Source: an uncultured Eubacteriales bacterium
GTDB lineage: Bacteria; Bacillota; Clostridia; Oscillospirales; CAG-272
Length of the DNA: 32,585 nucleotides
Reading direction: 5' to 3'
Assembly: GCA_902462015.1 (NCBI GenBank)
Contig: CABPZV010000003.1
Location: forward strand, 1-32,585
Shown here: piece after piece, positions 7,636-15,025 of the stretch
Layout of the letters: the number at the start of each line of letters is the position of its first letter
Position numbering within the stretch: position 1 is the first letter of the stretch
The notes under the pieces: model-generated
Database searches by the model: none
What the model saw: only the letters and a program-made list of their open reading frames with translations
What the model was told of the DNA's origin: nothing
Program-made: the position numbers and the translations under genes

Positions 7636-9510
7636 TTATCCCTGAACAGGAATCCCGGCAGAATTTTGCCGGCCGGCATTTGCCTGCCCTTCAAAATATG
7701 CCGTAAGAAAAGCTTCCGACGGATATGCCGCATTAAAACCGTCCGTTCCGTTTTCAAGCACGCAGACAACCGAAATTTCCGGACTGTTAAACGGCGCATA
7801 TGCCGCGAACAATGCATTTGAATTATCTCCGGAAATCTGCGCCGTACCTGTTTTTCCGCCGATTTCATAGCTTTTTCCCGAAAAAACTGCGCCGATTGTC
7901 CCGGTATGGGCTGCGTCATACATTCCTCCACGGACAGTGTTTAACGTGCTTTCAGATATTTCAGTACTTTTCAAAACCTCAGGTTCATACTCAAAGACGG
8001 CTTCTCCTGTCTGTGAGTAAACAGAAAGAAGCAGATGCTCCGCATACTTTGTTCCGCCGTTCGCAATCACCGAAATAAATGAACACAGCTGCGTCGGAGT
8101 AAACAGATTGTCCGACTGCCCGATTGCAGCAGCAAGAGTTTCTCCCTCTCCCCAATAGCTGCCGCGTTTTAAACGGTCGGCCGGTCCGGCAAGAACAGGA
8201 GACGCTTCCGGAAGCTCAATTCCGGACAATTCTCCGAGCCCCAGCTTCAGACTCCATTCATTCATCGCATCAATTCCGGTAAGCCGCCCAGCCTCGAAAA
8301 AGAAGTAATTACAGGAATGCATAATCGCCTGCCGGATATTTACCGCCCCGTGGGTTCCGCCGTTTTTGCCATAGAGCCAGCACACGGGACTATAGCCTTT
8401 ATCCTCATAGTAATCATACTTTCCAAGATCGGTAATTGTATCCTCCGATTTAATTACGCCCTCTTCAAGAGCCGCCACTGCTGTAGACAACTTCATGACA
8501 GAGCCAGGAGCATATCTTCCGCTGACCGCCCTGTTAAACAATGGCGATGACATGTCCTCCTGAAGCAGCTTGTACTCATTTTTGTACTGCTCCGCAGTAT
8601 ACGACGGATATGATGCGCAGACAATTACCTCTCCCCCCGACACATCAGAGGCAATAATCGCCCCCCCATCAGAGCCTATCTCCTCAGCCTTAGATTTGAG
8701 TGAATCATATGCAGTCCGCTGCAGGTCGATATCTATTGTGAGGTAAATATCACTGCCGGCTGACGGTTCGGTTATAATCTCGGTCGAAAGGGTATTTCCG
8801 AGCGAATCATATGTAACTCGCATTTTTCCGTCTGTTCCGTGAAGATACTGTTCAAAAGCAGCTTCAGCTCCGTCTACGCCAACCGTAGCATCCATCGGAT
8901 AGCCAAGCTCACTGTAATACTCGACAGCCGACTCCTGAATTTTTCCCGTATGTCCAAGTATATGCGACGCACATCCGTCGTCATAGAACGTTCTTTCGCA
9001 GGTCTTTTCAACCGAAAGCCCGGGCGGACGTTCATTTTTTATATATGCAATCATGCTCATCGGAATATCGTCGCACAGCGTAACCGTCTTTCCACTTTCA
9101 AGAAAACTGCCGAGCGCCTCATATGAAGAAAATTTGCCATCGCATCCATAATCACAGAGCAAAAGGTAAAGCTCTTCGACGCCTGTTTCAGAATAAAGAT
9201 ACTGAACCCCGCTGCATTTCAGACTATATTTGTAAGAATTTCCAACGAGAAGAACTCCATTTCGGTCATATATCTCTCCGCGGATAGCCGGTACAGTCAC
9301 TTCTTTCACAATTTCTCCGGCGCCGACAAGTCCGGGCAGAATCGGAGAGCTTCCGCCAAGCCATAACGCGCGGCACAGGAAAACAACAAGTACAGCCGCA
9401 AACACCCACCCCGAAATCATATATCGGTATGAGAAATTATATCTGCCTTCGTCTGTATTGCCGCCCTTCTTCTTTTTATCTGAAAGTCTTTTTCTTTCTT
9501 TCATTTTCAT
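7636..9510 (-). CDS. Class B penicillin-binding protein (peptidoglycan D,D-transpeptidase)
   Basis: A basic cytoplasmic N-terminus (1-30) is followed by one membrane helix (about 31-50) and an extracytoplasmic domain. VTVPAIRGEIYDRNGVLL (71-88) opens the PBP dimerisation/pedestal region. The transpeptidase domain carries the three penicillin-binding motifs: SxxK as APGSVMK (S337, K340), SxN as SCN (399-401) and KTG as GGKTGTAQ (553-555). Such enzymes cross-link peptidoglycan during elongation or division. At 624 aa with a short pedestal and no PASTA repeats, I cannot say whether it serves an FtsI-like or a PBP2-like role. The SVMK active site differs from the common STFK. The ribosome site is weak; ATG at 9504 is an alternative. 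It lies 52 bases after the maf 3' part and 30 bases before nth. Confidence 0.92.
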   Translation of the reverse strand: MKMKERKRLSDKKKKGGNTDEGRYNFSYRYMISGWVFAAVLVVFLCRALWLGGSSPILPGLVGAGEIVKEVTVPAIRGEIYDRNGVLLVGNSYKYSLKCSGVQYLYSETGVEELYLLLCDYGCDGKFSSYEALGSFLESGKTVTLCDDIPMSMIAYIKNERPPGLSVEKTCERTFYDDGCASHILGHTGKIQESAVEYYSELGYPMDATVGVDGAEAAFEQYLHGTDGKMRVTYDSLGNTLSTEIITEPSAGSDIYLTIDIDLQRTAYDSLKSKAEEIGSDGGAIIASDVSGGEVIVCASYPSYTAEQYKNEYKLLQEDMSSPLFNRAVSGRYAPGSVMKLSTAVAALEEGVIKSEDTITDLGKYDYYEDKGYSPVCWLYGKNGGTHGAVNIRQAIMHSCNYFFFEAGRLTGIDAMNEWSLKLGLGELSGIELPEASPVLAGPADRLKRGSYWGEGETLAAAIGQSDNLFTPTQLCSFISVIANGGTKYAEHLLLSVYSQTGEAVFEYEPEVLKSTEISESTLNTVRGGMYDAAHTGTIGAVFSGKSYEIGGKTGTAQISGDNSNALFAAYAPFNSPEISVVCVLENGTDGFNAAYPSEAFLTAYFEGQANAGRQNSAGIPVQG

Positions 9511-9562
9511 AACCCATTTAAGCAGAGTATATTACGCCGGCGCAATGACGTAATGTGTGAAA

Positions 9563-9826
9563 TTACTTAAGCCGCTTATTTTTTGCCGATATGGCAAGAA
9601 GATCAATCCCAAAATCGCGTGACAGTATTTTCCCAAGACGGCAGATAGGAAGACCAACGATGTTAAAATAATCTCCCGACACCGCGCTTACAAACAGACC
9701 TCCGAGCTCCTGAATACCGTATGCGCCTGCTTTATCCATAGGCTCGCCGGAATCCACATATCTGCTGATTTCATCTGTACTGAGCTCACGGAAAAATACT
9801 TTCGTTGTTTCGCTTTCAACCGTCAT
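9563..9826 (-). CDS. maf: Maf-like nucleotide pyrophosphatase, C-terminal part (separate frame)
   Basis: This 87-aa frame carries the second half of a Maf protein: TTKVFFRELSTDEISRYV, then GEPMDKAGAYGIQELGGLFV and GDYFNIVGLPICRL, all classic Maf blocks. Its ATG overlaps the stop of the upstream part as ATGA (9823-9826). Joined by a one-base backward shift, the two parts give a normal-length Maf of about 203 aa with no missing block. Three explanations fit: a one-base loss in a short A run near 9827 (mutation or sequencing error), reinitiation at the ATGA overlap giving two chains, or frameshifting during translation. I see no canonical slippery heptamer. Maf proteins hydrolyse non-canonical or modified NTPs and are linked to septum formation. 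Confidence 0.72.
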   Translation of the reverse strand: MTVESETTKVFFRELSTDEISRYVDSGEPMDKAGAYGIQELGGLFVSAVSGDYFNIVGLPICRLGKILSRDFGIDLLAISAKNKRLK

Positions 9827-10173
9827 TTAGATCCATCGGACACAGCAATTCCGGTATGAACCTGATGCATGCCTCCCGACAGGGCGGAAAGCATACGAAC
9901 GGCATCCTCTCTGTCTTTCGGCTTACCGAATATCTCGTCTCCGAACGACACGACCGTATCAGCAGAAATTACAACATAACTTTCAGCCTCTTCCGTTAAT
10001 AGAGAGCTTGCCGCAGAGCATTTTCTTCCGGCAAGTGTCTTAACTGTTTCCTCCGGAGACATCTTTCCCACAGTCTCGTCAACGTCACATGCGAGAAGTG
10101 AGTAATCAACTCCAAGCGTACGGAGAATTTCCTGTCTCCGTGCGCTTTTTGAAGCTAAAATCACTTTTACCAC
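9823..10173 (-). CDS. maf: Maf-like nucleotide pyrophosphatase, N-terminal part (ends early by frame break)
   Basis: The frame opens with VKVILASKSARRQEIL, the Maf signature with its S-x-S-x-R-R. It continues with DVDET and SADTVVSFGDEIFGKP, which bears the catalytic Asp, and SGGMHQVHTGIAV. It then stops at GSK instead of running into the TTKVFF block found in the next frame. Start choice: GTG at 10173 has GGAGG eight bases upstream, which gives an N-terminus directly at VKVILASKS; the longer frame from 10215 has no support. The start overlaps the end of the DUF4321 gene by seven bases. The N-terminal part holds the catalytic residues but lacks the DKAGAYGIQ block, so it is unlikely to fold normally on its own. 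Confidence 0.75.
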   Translation of the reverse strand: MVKVILASKSARRQEILRTLGVDYSLLACDVDETVGKMSPEETVKTLAGRKCSAASSLLTEEAESYVVISADTVVSFGDEIFGKPKDREDAVRMLSALSGGMHQVHTGIAVSDGSK

Positions 10174-10421
10174 GGTCTGAACCTCCGTCCTATACAAATT
10201 GCGATGACCATACATATAATTACCGCAACAGACATGTTAAAGGTCATTGCAAACGTGATTGTAATTACACCGAGGTCAAGCACAAGCGGCGTCGTTATGC
10301 CGAGACTCAGACCGTATCCGAGCCAGGAGAGAAATGATATTCCGGCAGTCACATTTGCAATGAGAGATCCAATTACTACCCCAGCGCAAATTAAAAACAC
10401 AGTGTACAGTACATTTTTCAT
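10167..10421 (-). CDS. DUF4321 small membrane protein
   Basis: This 84-aa protein has three hydrophobic segments: roughly residues 2-24, a middle stretch through LGITTPLVLDLGVITITFAMTF, and a last helix ending CIGRRFRPW. The FLSWLGYG...LDLGVITITF pattern matches DUF4321, a family usually found immediately upstream of maf in Clostridia, as here. ATG at 10421 is preceded by AAAGGCGG at about nine bases; an in-frame TTG at 10442 lies before that ribosome site and is unlikely. The 3' end overlaps the maf start by seven bases, so translation is probably coupled. The function of the family is unknown. Confidence 0.82.
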   Translation of the reverse strand: MKNVLYTVFLICAGVVIGSLIANVTAGISFLSWLGYGLSLGITTPLVLDLGVITITFAMTFNMSVAVIICMVIAICIGRRFRPW

Positions 10422-10492
10422 ACCTTCGGTTCCGCCTTTCAATGCTTTTAGTTATTATGAAAATCGATGCTATTCCAAAGCTATAACAAAAA

Positions 10493-10936
10493 TCATCTTC
10501 CGGTCGAACCAAATCCGCCCGTACCGCGCACAGTATCATCGAGCAAATCCGCCTCGGTAAATAAAGCAGTATAAACCGGCGCAAAAATAAGCTGCGCAAT
10601 ACGGTCGCCGGGATTTACAGTATAAGGCTTATCGCTGTGGTTCACGAGCACAACAACAATTTCGCCGCGGTAATCCGAATCAATTACTCCAACGCTGTTT
10701 GCAAGAGCTATACCGTGCTTTACACCCATTCCGCTCCGGCTGTAAAGAAGCCCCACTACATCATTTCGCTCAGGAGCTATCGCAACTCCGGTCGGAATCT
10801 TTATCGTACAGTGCGGCATTACGACCTCACTCTCCTCAATACAGGCGGTAAGGTCACACGCCGCGGAGCCGGCAGTCGCGTACTGCGGAATTACAGCCCT
10901 TGCTCTGAGCTTTTTAATTTTCACATTAATGTTCAA
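10493..10936 (-). CDS. dut: dUTP diphosphatase (dUTPase), trimeric type
   Basis: The enzyme hydrolyses dUTP to dUMP and PPi, keeping uracil out of DNA and supplying dTMP synthesis. All five dUTPase motifs are present in order: AGSAACDLTA (22-31), YSRSGMGVKHGI (65-76), NSVGVIDSDYRGEI (80-93, with the catalytic Asp and Tyr), GDRIAQLIF (110-118) and the C-terminal RGTGGFGSTGR, whose Phe stacks on uracil. At 147 aa it is full length. The start is TTG at 10936, since a stop lies just upstream; GTG at 10924 is an alternative. Neither has a strong ribosome site. Dut, the split Maf and Nth together give this cluster a nucleotide-sanitation and base-excision theme. Confidence 0.95.
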   Translation of the reverse strand: MNINVKIKKLRARAVIPQYATAGSAACDLTACIEESEVVMPHCTIKIPTGVAIAPERNDVVGLLYSRSGMGVKHGIALANSVGVIDSDYRGEIVVVLVNHSDKPYTVNPGDRIAQLIFAPVYTALFTEADLLDDTVRGTGGFGSTGR

Positions 10937-10993
10937 TTATTCTTACCGTTTACTTTCAGCCGGACACATAAACCGACGGAAAGCTTCCTTTCT

Positions 10994-11033
10994 AAAAAAA
11001 ATAAATAAAGCAGAAAGTTCATCAAAGAACTTT
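10994..11033 (-). terminator. Rho-independent terminator after the U32 peptidase gene
   Basis: On the minus strand AAAGTTC (11027-11033) pairs with GAACTTT (11014-11020) across a six-base loop. A T-rich run (TTTATTTATTTTTTT) follows. It begins about 30 bases after the stop of the U32 gene and separates it from dut. Confidence 0.65.
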
Positions 11034-11065
11034 AGCAGACAGATTTTACTGCCGCCGAAAAAAGT

Positions 11066-13111
11066 CTATTTTCTCTGTATTCTCTTTATAGTCATGCCTG
11101 GCGAAGGAGCTTTCTTATCGGCATATGCTTTAATAACCGATATGACATCCATCTGAGTCTCATCTGAAAATATAAAATGATAGCTTTTAATTCCTGCGTC
11201 CCCAAGCTCCTTCTGCCTGTCTGCCATCCAGACCGGACAGCTGTTGCATACAACCTCTCTCGTACGAATTCCATCCGTGCTCATTTCCCGATAAACAGGA
11301 AAAACTGCGCCCCTTCTGTCTGTAAGCCGATCTGCACCGCAGCTTTTTTCAAGCAGCATAAGCGGCAGCCGTCCGTATACTATCATGCTTTTTACAGCTC
11401 TGATATCTCTCGCCTGCGGTAAGATCAGCTCCGGTGAGAGAATAAATTCCTTAAAGTCACCAAAACGACCGTAAAGCATCGGGGAAGCGGAATTAACTAT
11501 ATTCAGCCGGAAGTCTCCGTACAATACAAAACCGATTTCCCTCGCAAGTCTTATATGCCCCAGATTTCCGACATAGGCATACTTTGCTCCGAGCGAATAC
11601 GCCCGGCCGAGAAGCTTCCGTACCGCTTCAAGTTCGCTATCGTGAATAGCCGCCGGAAAAACCACTGCATTTGCCGGGCAACTTTTTCTCCCAGCGCACC
11701 TTACAAATTCATCGGGAGGAAGCGCAATCACATCAAAATATTCCACGGCAGATTCCGGAATCTGCCCGGCAAAAAGGAAACGGGCAGTTCTTCGCTTTTC
11801 CTGTTTAGGAAAAGGAGCCGACAAGTTCCGGATAACCGAAGTCTCATCGATATTCACAGATCCTGATAAATTCCCGTGTGCTAAAGCGGCAAAGCTGTGC
11901 GTTGTTTCCTGCTCAGGATGAACCGGCACGTTGTACGGTATATAATGTGCCGAGCGGTATGTTAAGCTACAAGAAGCAGTATTCGCCGGGTTGCTTTTCA
12001 AAGAAACACAGCCGCCTGAAGCTCCGTAAGGTTTCGCCATATCCCCTGCGCGGAACGGTCTGCCGGCCTGCAGTACAGACGCAGTCGCCGCTTTGTCCCG
12101 TTCAGAGCGAATGCCTAACATATCATTTCCAATTCTGCCGGTAAAATAGCCGTCTGTAAAACCGCTTCTCGAAAATATACTTTTGAGTCTGTTAATCTCC
12201 GCTCCGGAGGCATTTCTCCGCTCATCAAGCAAGCGTCTGTATATAGCGGTTACACCGCTTATATATGACGGGGATTTCATTCTCCCCTCTATTTTCAGTG
12301 ACGTCACTCCACATGAAAGCAATTCCGTAATATGGCCGGCAAGGCACAGATCCTTCAAAGAAAGCGGATAACCGCCGTTGTACGGAAGACGGCAGGGCTG
12401 CGCACATTCTCCACGGTTTCCGCTTCTTCCCCCAACGACCGAGCTCATAAGACACTGCCCGGATCGGCTCACACAGAGAGCCCCGTGTACAAACATTTCG
12501 GTTTCTATCGGCGAGTTTTTACAAAGATAATAAATATCACCGAGGTTCATCTCCCGTGCAAGCACAAGACGACTGAAGCCCAGTGCGGCAAGCTTTTCGG
12601 CCGCCGCAAGATTATGTGCCGAAAGCTGCGTACTTGCATGAAGCTCAAGGTCCGGAAGATACTCCCTCAAAAGCAGGCAAAGACCTGCGTCGGCTACTAT
12701 CAGCGCGTTCGCCCCGATTTCATAAAGCATTTTTGCGTATTCTGCCGCTCCGCGCAGCTCTCTGTCATAAACGAGCGTATTCAGCGTTACGTATACTTTT
12801 ACTCCGGCACCGCGGCAATATGTAATAGCACGTCTCAATGCCTCATCGCTTAAATTTTTCGCGTTCATCCTCGCATTCAGCATTTTTCCGCCACAATATA
12901 CTGCATCCGCTCCGCTCACCACAGCAGCACGAACTGCCTCCTCGGAGCCGCACGGAACAAGAAGCTCTGGAATCTTTGTGCTATTTGTTACAGGAGGAAG
13001 ATCTGCCATGATTTCATCAGAAGGCGTACTGATATATTTGATTCCGGCATTTAACTTACACCCGTTTAATTTTTTTGTATACGAAGGTTTACTTTTCTTT
13101 TTTCCTGACAT
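11066..13111 (-). CDS. U32 family peptidase-like protein (YrrO/RlhA-like) with DUF3656-like extension
   Basis: The core matches the U32 family: PELLVPCGSEEAVRAAVVSGADAVY, then the signature ETEMFVHGALCVSRSGQC, then NRGECAQPCRLPY and KDLCLAGHITELL. The Cys residues in these blocks are likely iron-sulfur or metal ligands. LKIEGRMKSPSYI and FSRSGFTDGYFTGR follow, and the C-terminal half ends with a LTDRRGAVFPV block typical of long members. Some relatives (RlhA) hydroxylate 23S rRNA and others were described as collagenases, so the substrate is uncertain. I start at ATG 13111, which follows the zapA stop by 13 bases; the frame extends to 13165 inside zapA, and ATG 13009 lies nearer the conserved core. 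A strong ribosome site is lacking at all three. zapA-U32 adjacency is common in Firmicutes. Confidence 0.85.
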   Translation of the reverse strand: MSGKKKSKPSYTKKLNGCKLNAGIKYISTPSDEIMADLPPVTNSTKIPELLVPCGSEEAVRAAVVSGADAVYCGGKMLNARMNAKNLSDEALRRAITYCRGAGVKVYVTLNTLVYDRELRGAAEYAKMLYEIGANALIVADAGLCLLLREYLPDLELHASTQLSAHNLAAAEKLAALGFSRLVLAREMNLGDIYYLCKNSPIETEMFVHGALCVSRSGQCLMSSVVGGRSGNRGECAQPCRLPYNGGYPLSLKDLCLAGHITELLSCGVTSLKIEGRMKSPSYISGVTAIYRRLLDERRNASGAEINRLKSIFSRSGFTDGYFTGRIGNDMLGIRSERDKAATASVLQAGRPFRAGDMAKPYGASGGCVSLKSNPANTASCSLTYRSAHYIPYNVPVHPEQETTHSFAALAHGNLSGSVNIDETSVIRNLSAPFPKQEKRRTARFLFAGQIPESAVEYFDVIALPPDEFVRCAGRKSCPANAVVFPAAIHDSELEAVRKLLGRAYSLGAKYAYVGNLGHIRLAREIGFVLYGDFRLNIVNSASPMLYGRFGDFKEFILSPELILPQARDIRAVKSMIVYGRLPLMLLEKSCGADRLTDRRGAVFPVYREMSTDGIRTREVVCNSCPVWMADRQKELGDAGIKSYHFIFSDETQMDVISVIKAYADKKAPSPGMTIKRIQRK

Positions 13112-13124
13112 GTTTCCAGACTGG

Positions 13125-13475
13125 TTATCTTGCCCTTGACTTTTTTCCGGACGCTTTAACAGCATCGGCAGTCTCCGTTATATCCGGCTCTGCTTTAATT
13201 CCTAATTTTTTCCGCATAGACTCGTTTTCCTCAGTAAGCTTATCAATTGTTTCCTGCATACGCTGAAAACGCAGAGAATTTTTAATCTTGTCATCAAAAT
13301 AATCAATAGCGCAAAACAGGAGCGCCTCGCTTTTACTGCAATGCTTGCTTGAAACAACCATTTCGTTAATTCTCTGATCAAGAAGACGTACAAGTCCGTT
13401 TACATACTCCTCCTGCTCATCAGAAACAAGATTCACCGTCATTCCTGCTACCGTCACTGTATATTTCTGCTTCAT
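13125..13475 (-). CDS. zapA: ZapA-family cell division protein
   Basis: ZapA binds FtsZ and promotes Z-ring assembly. The N-terminal part reads YTVTVAGMTVNLVSDEQEEYV, followed by GLVRLLDQRINEM, the usual ZapA globular head. A helical stretch (about residues 50-92) ending in ETIDKLTEENESMRKKL is a probable coiled coil. The C-terminal 20 residues are basic and low in complexity. GGAG sits five bases before the ATG. It heads the two-gene unit with the U32 protein. Confidence 0.88.
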   Translation of the reverse strand: MKQKYTVTVAGMTVNLVSDEQEEYVNGLVRLLDQRINEMVVSSKHCSKSEALLFCAIDYFDDKIKNSLRFQRMQETIDKLTEENESMRKKLGIKAEPDITETADAVKASGKKSRAR

Positions 13476-13575
13476 ATTAACTCCATTCTGCCGATATAAA
13501 ACTTTCCTTTATATTACAAATCCGGCATATTGTACTCATGCTGCGGAAAATAAATTAATTTATTTATTATCTCCG

Positions 13576-13604
13576 TTGCATTTCCATGCAAAATATTGTA
13601 TAAT
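13576..13604 (+). promoter_or_regulatory. Promoter of proB, with palindrome over the -35 box
   Basis: TTGCAT (13576-13581) and a perfect TATAAT (13599-13604) are spaced by 17 bases. The -35 box is one arm of the inverted repeat TTGCAT-TTCC-ATGCAA (13576-13591), a possible operator. About 180 bases of AT-rich leader separate it from proB; I found no T-box or other recognisable riboswitch there. The zapA promoter must lie in the same 310-base divergent region but is not clear. Confidence 0.55.
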
Positions 13605-13785
13605 ATCATAGCTAATCAAAAAACAACGCATAATGGCACATATTATACAGAATATATTATAATACATTTTCTGCATAAAGAAAACACTTTTTTGTAAAAA
13701 AATACGATATTTTTTAAATAGCAAAAAAACCGCCCCTTTTAAGACGGGATACTTAAATATCATTTAAAGAAAGGCCTGCAATATT

Positions 13786-14589
13786 ATGGATAATTTAACT
13801 AATATTGTAACAGACGCAAAGCGTATTGTCATAAAAATCGGATCGTCGTCCCTCAGCCATGCAAGCGGCAAGCTTAACTTTCACCGTATCGAGCTTCTCT
13901 CACGCACACTCTCGGATTTTGTCAATTCCGGAAAGCAAATTATACTCGTTTCATCCGGCGCCATTACAGCCGGAAGATCTAAGCTTAACTACGGACATAA
14001 ACCGGCGTCAACTGAGGAAAAACAGGCCCTTGCCGCCGTCGGACAGGCAGAGCTTATGCGTATATATGAACGGTTTTTCAGCAGCTACGGTCAGAATGTC
14101 GCACAGGTACTGATAACACGCGAAATTGTCGACAATGCAGAGTGCAGGCAAAACGCCAAAAACACTTTCGAAGTTCTTATGAATCTTGGATGTGTACCGA
14201 TTGTAAACGAAAACGACACCGTATCCTTTGAGGAAATTGAATTCGGAGACAACGATACTCTTGCCGCTCATGTCGCAGTTTTGTGCGGCGCAGATCTTCT
14301 TATCAATCTCAGCGACATCGACGGACTTTACGATTCAGATCCGCACATGAATCCAGATGCGCATCTTATCTCTTCGGTCAGCGAAATTACCGATGAAATA
14401 CGCAGCTGCGCCGGAGGCGCAGGCTCGGACTTCGGAACCGGAGGAGTCGTCACGAAAATTCACGCGGCTGAAATTTCAACAGACGCCGGAATTCCGATGC
14501 TCCTCTTAAACGGAGAAAACCCTGAACTCCTCTATGAGCTTCTTGCCGGAAAACATATCGGAACGATATTTTATTCAAAATCAAAATAA
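13786..14589 (+). CDS. proB: Glutamate 5-kinase, short form without PUA domain
   Basis: ProB phosphorylates glutamate as the first step of proline synthesis. Amino acid kinase motifs are clear: RIVIKIGSSSL near residue 13, ILVSSGAITAG near 53, VPIVNENDTVSFEEIEFGDND (around 137-157), LINLSDIDGLYDSDP, and GTGGVVTKIHAAEIS near 220. The protein is 267 aa and ends after the kinase domain. The C-terminal PUA domain of the E. coli enzyme is missing, a form known in many Firmicutes. AAAGG lies 11 bases before the ATG. proA, the usual partner, is not beside it; the next gene converges with only three bases between the stops. Proline feedback acts on the kinase domain, so inhibition may persist. Confidence 0.94.
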   Translation: MDNLTNIVTDAKRIVIKIGSSSLSHASGKLNFHRIELLSRTLSDFVNSGKQIILVSSGAITAGRSKLNYGHKPASTEEKQALAAVGQAELMRIYERFFSSYGQNVAQVLITREIVDNAECRQNAKNTFEVLMNLGCVPIVNENDTVSFEEIEFGDNDTLAAHVAVLCGADLLINLSDIDGLYDSDPHMNPDAHLISSVSEITDEIRSCAGGAGSDFGTGGVVTKIHAAEISTDAGIPMLLLNGENPELLYELLAGKHIGTIFYSKSK

Positions 14590-14592
14590 TTT

Positions 14593-14934
14593 TCAGCTTT
14601 TTAGATAGTACGTGTAATATGCGATAATCTTTCTGTGTGCTCCGCCGTGCTCTGTGTCGTCCCCCTCAAGTATTATGCCTTCGCCGGACAGAAGCGGGCT
14701 CATTGAAAGCCCGTCTACTTCAGCACGAAATACAACATCAGAGCTCGAATAAACAAGAAGCTCTCCGTCCTTTACGATAAGCGCGCCGCTCCGACCGATC
14801 ACAGAATCGTCTCCGGCTTCTCCTCCGCCGCGGCGTTCCGTCACATACTTCACTGACATACCGTTTATTTTTTTCGCCATATTCCGCCGGAAAGCCGGAC
14901 TGTCTTCTCGTTTTTTTCTGTTAAATAACTTCAA
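14593..14934 (-). CDS. Small protein of unknown function
   Basis: The start is TTG at 14934, chosen because AGGAGG sits five bases upstream, the strongest ribosome site in this part of the window. The 113-aa product has a basic N-terminus (KLFNRKKREDSPAFRRNMAKK). It then has a beta-rich core with KYVTERRGGGEAGDDSVIGRSGALIVKDGELLVY split over residues 29-62, and an aromatic end (KIIAYYTYYLKS). There is no signal peptide or membrane helix. I do not recognise the family, though the composition and strong ribosome site suggest a real cytoplasmic protein. It converges with proB, the stops being three bases apart, so the transcripts must overlap. Confidence 0.7.
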   Translation of the reverse strand: MKLFNRKKREDSPAFRRNMAKKINGMSVKYVTERRGGGEAGDDSVIGRSGALIVKDGELLVYSSSDVVFRAEVDGLSMSPLLSGEGIILEGDDTEHGGAHRKIIAYYTYYLKS

Positions 14935-14987
14935 TTATACCTCCTGCCTTTCCCCCATACTTTCAATTTTATTTTTTATATACCGAT

Positions 14988-15012
14988 AAGCTGCGGAATT
15001 TTTCCGCAGCTT
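14988..15012 (-). terminator. Hairpin terminator, possibly bidirectional
   Basis: A perfect 11-bp stem (AAGCTGCGGAA/TTCCGCAGCTT) with a three-base loop lies 13 bases after the end of the EAL pseudogene. T-rich sequence follows on both sides, so it may stop transcription in either direction. Confidence 0.6.
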
Positions 15013-15025
15013 TAAATCTTATAAA

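Noticed and set aside
13560..13763. 67-residue open frame on the minus strand in the zapA-proB gap
   Set aside because: Phe/Ile/Lys-rich translation of AT-rich DNA; it covers the proB promoter and leader and lacks a ribosome site.
13605..13785. Possible T-box or riboswitch in the proB leader
   Set aside because: No TGGNACCGCG motif, terminator or other recognised aptamer element was found by reading the leader.
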